Positions 1-30,647 of a stretch of DNA of 64,000 nucleotides are shown in pieces. The stretch is from Baylisascaris procyonis. Its lineage: Eukaryota > Nematoda > Chromadorea > Rhabditida > Ascarididae. The notes beneath the pieces are model-generated. The model saw nothing but the letters and a program-made list of their open reading frames with translations. It was not told where the DNA came from and made no database searches. Location: NCBI GenBank assembly GCA_037389465.1, contig JAZARR010000095.1:3354501-3418500 (forward strand), given 5' to 3'. How positions within the stretch are numbered: the first letter of the stretch is position 1; each line of letters opens with the position of its first letter. A program made the translations under genes and the position numbers.

Positions 1-54
1 TAAAAGATGTATATGGCTGTGTTCCGTGTTGTGTTCTGTACTTACAGAGATTTC

Positions 55-57
<3 letters not shown>

Positions 58-136
<79 letters not shown>
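58..136. repeat. (AT)n microsatellite, about 79 bp
   Basis: Pure AT dinucleotide run upstream of the first visible exon of the large coiled-coil gene, probably in an intron. The rest of 1-583 shows no exon I can support. Confidence 0.9.
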
Positions 137-138
<2 letters not shown>

Positions 139-583
139 TATTTGTGAGTGCGGAGAAATCTTCTGGAGTGATCCATCTCGTTCGTGAAAATTTTCGGAGA
201 GCTTGTATTTATTGTGTTTTTGAAGCGGTATTTAAAGCTGCCAAAGTTCGCCACAAATCTCTCCACATTGGAAAGCGTCTAATTTTAAAATTTCAACCAA
301 CCATATCTCATAACCAGTGGGTGGTTCTTCAAGAACTTGCTGTCATATGAAAGCATCAGTTTTCACATAGAATCCGCACCCTACCTGTTCTTTGATCGAT
401 CAAATTTTCCGTCTTGACGCTTCTCTACGAGGAGGCGGTGAAGGGAGTTAGAAGGTAGAGGAAGAGAGAGGTTATCCTTAACTTTCAATCCCCTTATTTG
501 ATATTGTAGCTTATGTGCTTATCTACATGTGTTCCTTGTGATGTGTATTACCATATTTCTTAAGAAGAAAATACTAAATTCAG

Positions 584-18110
<17,527 letters not shown>

Positions 18111-21100
18111 CGAACTAGTTCGCGAACCTTCCTATTCCCCTTCGGATGTTCCATTATGAATTTGCGATGATGCTTACTGTCGCAATTTTTTTCGTATTTC
18201 TGAATACTTAGTGCGCATATATATATTGCATCTCGCCACATTACTTATGTTTATATCTTATAGCCGCATCAGATTTTGCGTTGGAGAGGAAAACAGGGGT
18301 GGGGTTTGTGGAGTTTAGATGTTGCCTGAAACGTCGTCCGCGCTTAAACATCTCCATTTCCCCCACACTTGAATATACAGACAGAATATGTAAACTCTCG
18401 TTTGTTGTTAAAGCATAAAACCTTCAAAAGGGGTTTATAGTGAGCAGTAACGATTCGGCAGTTACGCATTGTGTATGTGGGTCCGCATCTCTGCATTTCA
18501 AATATTTTTTGTTTATTCAAATAGCGTTAGTGTTTAGCGGGCCATTTGATATTATTGCTGACAGATGGCGTTATTATTTTGACACTCGGCTGTCACTAAT
18601 TATGAGAAATGCTTTATTACCTTTTTTTTTCGTTCACTTAAATGTATGACGTTTTTCTACTTTTTCGATTTATGGACGTACTTATTTGATTCTTTTTTGT
18701 GCTGATCAATTTCATTCTTATAGTGCACGAACAAATGGTTTATATAATGCCGTTCTTCTGCATGCTAAAAATTCAAGCTGTCCATTGTTGAAGTATGGCC
18801 GATCGCTATATGGAGCGAGTTCAACACGGACTTGTCTTCTGAGGAGAACGTTACTCATTGAGAACCTTGTGGGAAAGGCAACATAGTACAAGATAAAAGA
18901 AGATGCACATGATGTTTAAGCAAGTGAAAGTGTGAAGGAAAAGTCGGCGTTGAGCACAGTGATGCTGCCTATTCACCACAGTTGAAAGATTTTGAAAAAA
19001 AAGTAGTTAGTTACCTTCTAGATATTGGTGGGGTGCTGAGCCTTGAAAGTGTTTGCAGCAGCGATAACGGCTGTTGCGGCTTTCAACCGGCACGTTGCTC
19101 ACGAGGTATGCTTGGAGTGTTTATCAAAGGAAAGACTTGAGGATATTCATTCAGCCTGTTAGTCCTATAAGAAGCCACTTGACCAACATATATGGAAACA
19201 GAGAGTCCTAATAAACGAGATAATGCAGCTCATCGTGAAGTAGCTCCAATACCAGCTGAAAGGGTTTGAGCTAAGGGATAGGCGTAGAAATCTCTGAAAA
19301 GAATTGCTTCACAAATAACAACCCGGCAAGACACTTCGCAAGGAGACGCGTTCCAAGCAAAATGTAGAGGTGATTTGGGATGTCGGATTTTGAATTTTCA
19401 ACCCCGAGTTCTAGAGGAACTTCATATGGACCGACATCCTTCGTGAAATCCATTAAAAGGTGGAAAATATGAGGATGCGGATTTTATGCTGTGGGGCTTG
19501 CACAAGGACACTGACTTCAACAGCGGAAGTAAACGAAGGAAAGGATGAACCTCAAGGGGCATTTTCTAACGTGGAGGAGACCATAAAAAGCCACCTTAAC
19601 AAATAAATCGAGGGATCAGGATGTGTGCTAAAGGCGAAGAGGATTTGCCACCAACATTGTGTTCGTTCTCGGAACCTGTTCCCATTGCACCCTTTAAATG
19701 AACACAGGACAACGTTGCCGTCATGTGGGTTGTGGACGGGTGCATCGATGACACTGATGCATTTGGTGACTCCTCAGTTGTTCATCAATTTCGAAACCCC
19801 CATATATGTCGCTCATTTGTATATAAACCCAGGTAGCCAGCCAGCTAAATATTCTCGTTCAGTTGCCTGTCGAGTCGATTCGTACAGGTCAATCAATCGA
19901 GATGAACATCTACGCAATTTCGACTTATGGCTTTCACCTTCGCTCTTGCCTTTTCACCATCTCATCGGATGCTTACCTTCTTGTATGCAGAACTAACCTC
20001 CGCAAAAACCCCGCACCGATGGGTGCTCATTGGTAAGACTATTTACATGTCGTCTCATCGGCGACCCAGCGATTAACGGAACGACCTAAGCCATCCGACA
20101 AGACAACAAGAACATTTCCTAGTTGAAATTCAATTTTGATGCCACAAATATAACAAACGTTGGCAAGGCGAACAGGACCACTATTCTGCAGTAGTTTAGT
20201 GAGCATGAACAATTATAACCGAAAAAACATACAACTTACACGACGCTAATAATCAATACTTACACCAATACAAATAACCAAGGTATCCTCATTCCTGCAT
20301 ACCTCACATAAAATAGTCGGCAAATAAGACGGAAGTAAGGATCACCTCTTGTTCAGTCATAAAACTCCATAAAACATTTAAAACGAACTGAAATACATTA
20401 TACAAACAGGCCGCTGCTACTTAAATAATTCATATAGAACCTTACATTCAATATTATAACGGATCCCCAAACACCAATCCTATATAGCGTCTACGGCGAC
20501 AATAAAGCAATAGCTATAAAACCACTAGACATAATATGAGAAGGAAAAGCTATCGAAGTTATGATGGATAGAATAGACATCTGCGGCCCTCAGATCACAA
20601 CCCGATACGGCTCCCACGTTGACAATTGCTTCTTTTGCGAATGCCCACCTCAGTATGTCGCATCCACCAAGATGTTAGTCCATGCCTACTACCTTAGGCT
20701 ACTGCATTTAGCATTTGAACATTATTTTATCACCCTTTTGCCGTATTATATCAAGCGTTTACTCTCCCGGGCATTATTCTCAGAGATGCAACTGTCGCAC
20801 AATACTCAAGTACTGATACTACAATGACCAGTCAAAATGTTATGAATGAATTAGTTTATCGCGGGGAAAGGACGCATTGTTTAGTAATTCTACAGAAAAA
20901 AACTCCCATGATTGTAATTAGTAAGGTGAACATGTTTTAAGTAAATTCGTTCAAAAAATACTCCAATTCTATAAAAATGAAAGAATAATGCATCAGCAGT
21001 GGGAATTCATATTTTCTTCTTGCCGTACTCGCAGAATTACTGATAGTCATAGAGAGAAAATGAAGTGATGACGCAAGAAAAGAATGGTTAATAGATGAAA

Positions 21101-21718
21101 AGAAAAAAACATTAGCAAAAAAGTGAACGACAGTGTACCTACTTTCCTAATCATAACTTTTTGAATCCATAATCATCACTTTTCATTACTCTCTTAATCT
21201 TCTATATTTTACCAGCCAATTGAAATTAATTTAAATTACATAAATTGTGTTCAGAAGATAATTCAGTATTCAATGTAGAGTTAATACTGGACATGTTAGT
21301 GAATTCTTTTCAAATCAACCCAATTAGGAATTGTTACGCTGATGCGATCGTTTCGCAGAAAGCCATTCTCCACGATTTTCATTTCGTTGCTTGGATAAAC
21401 TTGCTGAAAGGAAATAACATGAAACGAACATCAATCAGCTGGATCGCTTTGTTCGAAGGTGAAATGTTCACCCACAATTGTTTTCTCTTCCCTTTGTTTT
21501 CATTCTACGGGCATATACTGGCGAAAAAATTCGATAAGCTTTATGGGAATTTCTCTGTGAAAATGTTTACTTATAGTTACACTGGAAAACGTTGATAATT
21601 TTTTCTCCTGGACCCTCTCCTATTCTATCAATTGCGATAATACCATTCCCAAATCTTCAGAGCACCTTGCTACTCCTTGGTGTTCAACATTTCGAATAAC
21701 ATTTGAGGCGTGTGCTAT
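18111..21718. other. Convergent intergenic region, possible decayed element
   Basis: No supportable gene. It separates the ends of two convergent coiled-coil genes. No exact AATAAA lies soon after the stop at 18110. From about 18950 to 20850 the sequence is less AT-rich than its surroundings and full of interrupted frames (longest open stretch 19625-19996, no recognisable domain). It could be a degenerate transposable element, but I see no terminal repeats or catalytic motif. The open frame at 21245-21595 lies in AT-rich DNA and resembles nothing I know. Confidence 0.4.
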
Positions 21719-24700
21719 TCACGTTGAATTCTTCAACCATTCGCAAAATATAGAACTTTCTAAATATATTTGTGAGTGCAATAAATGAAACATGCCGGCT
21801 GAACAAAAAATTTCATGGCCGAATCCAACTTTTTCTAATTTATAACAACATCAATATAAAAAAAAACAAACAAATCTTTCATCTTACCTGAGTCAACCGA
21901 ATCGATAGCGACGACCCGCTGCTTCTGATGAGGCTTCTTGAAAACTTCTGGTTGTATGGAAGTGTCCTATAATGCTTGAACTCATTAAAGGAAACCCTCG
22001 AAATGTGCAATGTTCATCTTAAGTATAAGCCATAAATAATTTCAGTATGTGATTGCCATATTTCTCTACTAACCCCTTATCAACATAAATTTCTATATAA
22101 CAACTATGCATACTGTTCCTTCAATTACTTCTTCTTGTGCGTCTTTCGATGTTACAGTTAGCAAACTTTTCTCTGCTCACCATCGCAAATGTGAAAAAAT
22201 TTTCTTCCGTTAAAGAATCGGATAAAATATGATACAGAACCCGCTTCAGGATATACGAGAAAAAGGACATCCTAGCCTTCCGTTGAAAATAAGATGGAGG
22301 GGAAAACAGTTATTAATGGATTTCCGATCACCGATTTTGTGATATCGATGATTGAAAGCATATCGGCAGATAACATAACTGGTTACCAATGTAGTGCAAA
22401 GGTTGAAAAATCAAACAAGTGTATTCCCACTGTTACACAAAAAATAGACGATAAACACTGCATTACCGCTTGAATGAAGCATGTTCTGTCGAGCGTTGCA
22501 ATGCTGCAATCTGACAGGAACGACGAATCGGTACTTTTACAGCCATCTATTTGAGGGGTGCAGATACGTTTAGTCGGTGGAGTCTTAGCATAATTTGAGG
22601 TTGCAGATAATGGAATATCGGTTGTAGCAGCGGTTTTTTGGGTAGACTCGAGCAACGCAGTCGCTGATTTCGAGCCTCTCATCTGAGATGATACTTCCAA
22701 ATGATCTTCCCTTTCCCTACATATATCTGTATTGACTCCGGGCTCCGGCGCACAACGTTCGCTATCCACATATCGCTTTAAAACAACGCATAACTGATCA
22801 ATTTCATCGATTGACGATGAAAATATATCCCGATACTGATTCTTCCGAAGATCCATACGAATGAACGCATTATTCGATAATTCGGCGGATTTAACGGCAT
22901 TCTCGGAGATTGTTTCAAGATCACGCAACCGCTCCATTAATTTCATCACTTCAGAAATCGGTCGTTCTGTTGTTGTCGCCCTTAGTTGCTCACATTCTTC
23001 TGAAAATAAATGAAATGAAAATTCTGAGCGGAAATCGAATTAAAATATTTATTCATCATAATTTTACACCTTTACGCGATCACTGATTTTTTTATGGAAT
23101 TGTTTTTTCCGGATTCCAGGATGAAGACGTTATTTTCTGGAAAATCGAAGGCGATAGGTAAACTAATAAACACGCATTTTATGAAAACACCTGCTCTGCG
23201 CTCAAATTTTCTGTATTTTCAACTAGTATCATCCCGGGTTATCGTCATATTCAATATCTATGCATTTCTCTATACAATCTGCTCCTATAATAAACAAACT
23301 ATTTCTTATGTAGGCTTTTTAATTGTACAATGCAAAGAAGACAAGCATAGTTATCGTAAAAATATATATCAAAAATAATCAAAACATCACAAATAATAAA
23401 ACGAACTAAGCCACCAAATGCCTTCAAAAGATATTTATCTTTGCTCTCAACAACTTCTCAATGAAATAGAAAGGTCGTGTTTCCCTGTTTTACCACTGAA
23501 TACATATCAACTCAAAATGATAGTGAATTATATAGATCTTATAGGTTATGAAAGGGAAAATATACTATATCGACCACATTTGCAAACAAAATATTCTTCT
23601 CCCTCCCCTTCTCCGAGGAAATGTTCAACTCATTATCTCCAACTTTTCTTTAGACTATTGTTCGTTTCTAAAAAATAGAAGTTCAAAAGAAAAAATTTAA
23701 AACGTCAGAAAGACGAGATTATTAGTCAAAACAGCAGTTTTCATTAGTTAGTGCCCTCATATAGGAATTACAACCATGTTGGTTTCTATTAGATTTACAA
23801 TTCGTTCATTACTTCTTTACCCTTCATCCACTACAGTTTTCTAAGTTCATGTTCCAATTAACCTATGAAACCCCCTTTCCTCCTTTCTCCAAGCCGCTCA
23901 ATTTTAAATCAGTTATGAGGATAAGCCACAATACATTTTTCTGATCAGTGTGGACACAAAAATAGATCTAATTTCGGTTCATGCTTGAAATGTTTCAACG
24001 AAAGTTTTTCTGAAATCTCAGCATATAATACCTTTCAGCTTCTCAATAGTAAGTTGTAATTTCGCAACGCTTTTCCGAAGATCGCATTCGATCGCCAATT
24101 TTTCTTTCAACTCCGACTTCGTAGACAACAGCTTCTTCTGCATAGATTCGATTAACGAAAAAACCTCGCTCAGTTTGTGTTCAATCGTCCTTTTGCGTTT
24201 TTGAAAGGCTATGAGACGTGCCTGACTGAAAGGTTGAGCCATTAGGGTTCGTTGTGATCCGAAAATATGCACAGAACGAACGCGAGCAGATGCATCCTGC
24301 AAACGATCAGCCGCCCCCCACCCCCTTCCCCTCCTCCACCAAGTCGTTCGTCAAAAGGTGGGTTTTGTAGCTGCCTATCCAAAAAGCAATCCGAAATGGA
24401 TCAAACATGCAGCTAATACATGCAGTGCAGTATGATAATCGGGAATGCGCAAGGACTTGAGACCTCACAAAAAATAACCATGTCGTGCAGTTGTATGGGA
24501 ACGCCAGCGGTAACAGTAAAAAAACACATTCCGACATATTTTGGCTGAGATGCGGTGGTATGAGGATGAACTTCATAATAATACCTCAGAAGTAGTATTA
24601 CTGAATGAAATAACAAACGGGTTCCAGTAGCGTAGGCAGAAAGTAAAATCTGATTTTGTTTTTATTTGAAATATTTTAAAATTTCTGCCTCGTTGAAAAT

Positions 24701-27700
24701 TTTCAGCATAATTTCCGCCTTTTTTCCTTTAAATATTTATAAATGAAACTGACGTCCCTAAAAGCTTAGTGCTTGTATGCGATAAAATCGAATATGAAGT
24801 GAAAAAAAAGCTCTCGACTATTCGAAAGTATTGGACGATTAGCGGAGCTCTCGACTTTGATTGAATATTCTAAATGGAATAGGACGAATCTTTAAAAAAA
24901 AGAATATTCCAAGTATATTCGAAGCGTTAATAAAACAGACAATAGATAATCAGATAGATACATTCACAAAGTTGCATTCAACATCGTCTACTCGAATAAG
25001 AAAGATTATTGTGAAATGCAATAAGCGAAACAAATGAAGAAAAAAGTTCAAAATGAAAAAAAAAAAAAGCAAATCAATCAAAACAATTTAGTTGATGGGA
25101 TTTGGTGTCCATCGATGAATAAAGATCGCTTGTAACTAAACGCTAGCAAAGATGCTATTAAAAATATGCTTAAGACGATTAAAAATTCACATCAAATATT
25201 TTACCCATTCGATTGCAATGTAGGATCGAAGCTTTCCTTTGCGATGTTGTTACTTCCGTTGTCTGTCGAAGCATCCTCATCGTCGACCTCATCAATAATG
25301 ACAAGAAGATCGAGAAACTCGGAATCCGAATCCCAACTTGAATCCTGACTGAAGATTGAAAACAACTGGCAAAGATTATTCGAAGTCTCATAATAATACA
25401 AAGTCATGATTGATTTTTATATTCAGTGAATAAGTCATTTACTAATAAGGTGACGACTTCACTTCTATATGATGCTTGCCCAATGGAGTCTGCACCTTTA
25501 GCCGTTCCCTTTCTCCCGCCGTCTACTCGTGATCGACCCAACTAAAAGACTGATTTCCATGACCTCAGAGTCTAAGGATTTCAAGCACAGAAAGATTTTC
25601 CACCTTTATGCTTACGATTAACAAGTGAACCCATAAAAGGCACATTAGAGAACCTATTGTTTTGATGTAATCTCATTTGACCATTTACTTTTAGATTTGA
25701 CTCCTCCTTGGCTAATTGTAAGTTCATTGTAAGTTTATATGGAAATTTATCCACTAAAGCTTTATATAAGTGCAGTTTTCTCTTAGCATTTTTTCTGAAA
25801 GAAAATAAAAGTAAAGCGGTCACAATATGGGAGAAAAAACGATGCAGCAACAACAAACCTGATATCACCATTTGCTTCAGATGCCTGTTTTTTGCAAGCT
25901 TCCGAGTTTCCAGCCTGCTCGCTGTCGGATACAGCTTTGCAAGCCAATCGTCTAGAAAAAAGGCATGGTTCTTATTTCTCCTTAGTCCCTTCACTACTCA
26001 CCCTCCCATACCTCGCTTCCAGTGCAAAAATCTTCTCTTGATGGAATTTCTTCTCTTTCAGATGCACAATGTTAGCAATGAGGCAGTACAAGTAAGCATC
26101 GCAGAGAATGAAAAACGCCCAGGTAACTCTACTGTTCACGTCTTCACGATCGAATCACGCCACCGTTTCAGACACATCCACGACTAAACGATGGCATAAT
26201 ATATGAAAGTGTTGAGGTACTATTTCTGCGTGACCACCACTTGCATTTTAAAAAAGAGATCAGAAAACTACCTGCATAATTATATTGTATTCTAAAAAGA
26301 GATCATTATATATGCATTGCATAATTAATTGTAACTACCATATATAATTCACAATGATATAAATATTCATGTAATGTCGAATTCTTTCATCAACGATACT
26401 ATCCATACTACTCCAATTTGTATAATTATTACTCATATTCGCACAACTCTATGCTTTTCTTATATGGTGGCATAGGTGGAGATGAAAAAGAATAAGAGCT
26501 ATTGGAAATCGAACAAATGAACAACCACAACGTTGCTACTCAAATTATATGTCACAAAGTTTCTGGCTATATTACCTACGCTAGCAAACTTTCTTTTTCG
26601 TCGATGAAGAGTGCAGTGAGAAGAGTTTATGAGGATTTTTGCCTTTTCAATCTTCATTTCAGAGGCAAAGCTGAGAGGAAGTTTTGTAAGTTGCAACATA
26701 TAAGTTATATAAATTATAACAAATCAGTTAAATCAATTTTACTAAGTACAATACTTCACAGAGAAATAAATCAAGTCCTTAGACTCAAATAGAAATGTAA
26801 CCGGCGACTCACTTTAATGAACTGATGCGTTTTCCTAATTCAATAATTGTTTCATCTCTTTCCGCAACCATTTTGTTTGCAATCACTAAACTTTCCTCGG
26901 CACGTTTAAGGCGTTCCTTCACATCCTGCATCCTGAAAAAATGAATTTCTGGCTAGGAAAAATTATATATTCTTGAAAAACTTGACAAAAAAATGCGAAA
27001 CTTTTAGGAATTTGTGAAAAAAAGAAAAATTAAGCGTTGAAAAAATCTTTACCTACACTAAATGAAAGATTCCACACAAGAAAAAAAAAACTTTATTTAG
27101 CTCATAATTCATTACATTCCTTCAGCAATAAGAATTAGTAGCATTTAGGTAAAATAGACTTGACTAATGTTTTTGACAGTATCGCCGGATATACATTAGG
27201 GAACTACAACCACATCCATTAAATGTAAACTTGTGCATTTGAGTGATATTTAAAACATTTAAAGGCAATTCACTTATGATACAAATGGACACGTCAAAAA
27301 TAACAACCCGAATGCACATAAAGTTTATATGAAGCTTTTTTTTGCGGAAATGCTTTGAAAAACGTGCACAAGGGAACAAGAAAAATTGCTCCTCGATGGT
27401 CATCGAAGGATTTGAAGTGAAATTCAAATGAAAGGGAAAAAGCAATTTTTTATATTGGAGAAAACAACGAACAAATCAATTTTGCTTTACTACGATCTAA
27501 TTTTTAAAGCCTTTTAGAAGGTAGCTTTGATCAAAACATATCGCCCGTTGCATCGATTAAATTTTCAAGGCTCCATTTCCAAATCTTCGTGAAAATCCTT
27601 TTGAGCTGAAATGAAAGACTGAATCCCATATCTTCTATCATTCCGAATAGATGGATGGTCTTAAGTTCAGGGAATATTCCATTCATTCAATGCTTCGAAG

Positions 27701-30647
27701 ACCTTCCTATTATATGAGTATGTGTTGCAATCCTTCTTAAGTTTCCAGGAAAGTTTTACATATAAACTTACTCTTTGTCCTTTTCGATACATTTGGTTGC
27801 TTCTAATTCATTCACAGGCTCGTCTGATTTTTCAGCACTTGACGATATTGACTGCCTAAATATTATCACTCAACAATTACAACATTAGAACCATAAAGGA
27901 TAAATCACTGCCGAACAATCTCCATTCCTAATCGTTTACAATTTCATGAGGCCAGAAGGATGTGGAAACTATTTTTCTAATAACCATTAATCATCCGCAT
28001 TAACCGATTACTGACTAGTGCACTATTACCACACGCTTCCAAAAAAGAAATTTTGAAACAAAGTTTTTGATCACTAAGAAAAAGAGAAGCAAGAGTAATA
28101 GTTTATGCATGAATAATGGCTATAATATCTGCCTCTATACGCCAACCAGTGAATGGGAACTGTAACGCAAATTTATTTGCATAGGTAAATATAACTTAAA
28201 TAGCCGATTGTTCACTTAATTATTAAGACAATCGATGAACGTAAAAATTTATTTACAAGTTTTGAACTCATTTCTCAGTAAAGAAAAACTATTCAAACTA
28301 ATCTTAACAGTGGAAAAAAATACAATAATATATTTACTAAGTAATGAATGAAAAAATAAGCCATAGGAGCTAGCATGATAATATGGGTTTTTGCATTTCA
28401 CTTCATTTGACCAAACAAGTTATGAGATGATAATAAAGTACAATATGTAGAATAATGTTTTCATATTTTAAGATGATACCCGACTCCCATACAAATCTTC
28501 CATAAAAAATTCGCTTTCTTATGACCCGATTGATGTAAAATAAAAAAAAAATCGACAAGTGCGCAGTCCATGCAAATTGTTGCCGCCTTTAAATATCTAC
28601 AACTTGGCAAATAGAATGTGAAGTTGCTCTATATTATTTATTTAACCGCTAATTTTTCTTTATCTTAGTTGAATAGTTCCTGATTCAAAACTAACAGACA
28701 GACAGACAGACACACAGACAGACAGACAAACACACATGACGTCACCACATTACACTTTTTTAAAGTAAATTTGCAAATACACATAAAAATAAAAAAAAGC
28801 CTAATAAACTTACTTTCATCATCTAAATGGTTAAGGGTGAGTGAAAACGATCACGATTAGGTGCCGAATACGACGACGTGTAATATAAATTGAATTCACT
28901 TACCCGTTGGAATTTTTCCTATTCAATTCCGCTTCAACGAGTTCTTTTTTATTTCGCATTTCGATGAGATCATTTTCCAGTTGCTTTACACGAGCAATTA
29001 GTGTTTCTTGATGTTCTCTTGCCGCCCTGAAACAAGAAAAAATTCATAAAATGACCAAAAAAAAGAAAAAAAATTGACTACATTGAAAACATTTTAGTGT
29101 AAATAAGAAAAAATATTACTATGAATGTGGAACAGGTGCTTTCATATGTAAAACAAGCATCGAGGATGAGATGTATAAAAATGTTAAAAGTCTGCATATT
29201 TCCAATCGCGTCGTGTTCATTCTTATTTATGTAAAGATCGCATCACAATGAAGCATTGAATTTGGACTTTTTTACCTTAATTTCTATATAATTTTTAACC
29301 CGAATTCTGATCAATATGCCCTCAACATTACTTTTTCTCTATCCCCTCATGAGTTTCTTTTTTTTTAAAATTTTCTGTTGAAGGCGGTATTAATAATATT
29401 GGATGAATACCTGTGTTTCTCAAAAAAAAACTTATATTCTACAGGATTTGTAGATAGCTCATAAGTTCGAAGCAAAGAGAAGAAAATAAAGGAATTTGTT
29501 CCATAGGCTTGGAAGATGTGATTCGCTTCAAAACTGCTCTAACAATTAAGCTCCGATATGGTTTGCTGATATGATATATTTCTGATAATATGATAAGTTC
29601 ACATTTACATCTGTAACAACCTTAGTTTATATTTCGATGAAAAAGTACAAAAACTACAAAATATTATGAGATTGGCATTATAATTCTATCACTTTCACTC
29701 AAATAAATCCTAGAATTACATGGACTTTACTAAGGCCTAGAATCTATTACTTTCTAGTACAACGTATCCTTATAATTTAAAATATTTTATTGCTTGGATT
29801 TGAATTGAAGAGGAATTTCTCTCATATAATAAAACAATTAAATAAAACCAAAAAATAAAACTTACATATATCTAACTTGCATAGCATCAAAACGTATCAA
29901 TTTCGCTTCATAGTAGGAACGCATTTCTTGAAAGTGTTTATTGTGATCGTTTTGTTCTTTTTGCAATTGACGAAGTAATTGTCCAGCGGTCGGTCTGAAT
30001 AGGACATATTAGTTAGTTTACAATGATTTTAGGCTCGCAGAATAGATTATTTTCTCCCAAAAAATATACGATTCGACGTTTCTCAGGGAAAATCCCTCAT
30101 ACTCATCGTAGTCAATTCATCATTATGTCACATCATAGAGATTTATCTATTTCATTTTTTATTATGCTCTGATAAAATGTGATATTCTATAATAGTGAGG
30201 CAGAAAAAAATTATAAAATCTATTGAAGAAACCGTTATAAATTACCCGTTTTTGCTTTTCAAAATTCTGTATTTTCAATTCAACTTCCCTCTTACGAATG
30301 AACTATAATATAGACAAATAAATAGGGGAAGGTATAAACTCTAGAAATAAAATTCAAAGCAGTTATAAAAAAAGTTATTAGTTTCTTATTTGTACAGCGT
30401 AGAATTGATCAAGATGTGGGATGATCGAGAGGTCAATTGATAGCGAGGTTATGCTTAATTACGCATAACAATGATAGAATAGTATAATAATCTCAACATT
30501 AGGCGATTTTCGTAATTTTCAAAAAATAAAGGTGTAAATAATTATTAAAAAGACTCACTTTCTATCTGGCGTCATCGTGGAACCGAGAGGGGTTTGACGT
30601 TTTCTCGGCTGATCGGCAGCTTTCTTTTTCGAGTCGTTACGTTGCAT
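21719..30647 (-). CDS. Coiled-coil protein gene, 11 exons, about 543 residues
   Basis: Family not recognised. Minus-strand exons, 5' to 3': 30647-30559, 29994-29866, 29026-28904, 27855-27772, 26932-26813, 25951-25859, 25794-25689, 24296-24032, 22999-22467, 21936-21888, 21759-21719. The phases join exactly (1632 bases including TGA). The start ATG at 30647 is followed by a basic Pro/Thr-rich head (MQRNDSKKK... RQTPLGSTMTPDRK) with a CDK-type TPDRK site. Helix-rich, probably coiled-coil segments follow in exons 2 to 9. The long exon 22999-22467 carries a polar Ser/Thr tail with another proline-directed stretch (AKTPPTKRICTP). The join 25689 to 24296 and the last two small exons are the least certain; no AATAAA was found close after 21719. 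A cytoskeletal or mitotic role is inferred from motifs only. It is convergent with the larger coiled-coil gene and divergent from the gene at 33146. Confidence 0.6.
25201..25344 (-). CDS. Alternative acidic last exon of the minus-strand coiled-coil gene
   Basis: It follows a CAGTCAG acceptor and begins in phase 0, matching the phase-0 donor at 25689. The frame is strongly acidic and Ser/Asp-rich (DSSWDSDSEF, then DEVDDEDAS) and ends in TAA at 25201. Using it gives a protein of about 295 residues; skipping it joins 25689 to 24296 and gives the longer form. Internal donors would not keep the phase with 24296, so it reads as a terminal rather than a cassette exon. It could also be chance coding-like sequence. 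Confidence 0.4.
   Translation of the reverse strand, partial: DSSWDSDSEFLDLLVIIDEVDDEDASTDNGSNNIAKESFDPTLQSNG
28694..28737. repeat. (GACA)n microsatellite
   Basis: An array of CAGA/GACA units with short CACA interruptions, in the intron between exons 29026-28904 and 27855-27772 of the minus-strand gene. Confidence 0.85.

Noticed and set aside
21245..21595. 116-codon plus-strand open frame
   Set aside because: No domain, signal peptide or splice context; base composition resembles the surrounding spacer.
25708..26187. 159-codon plus-strand open frame
   Set aside because: It runs antisense to two phase-linked exons of the minus-strand coiled-coil gene and has no recognisable features.
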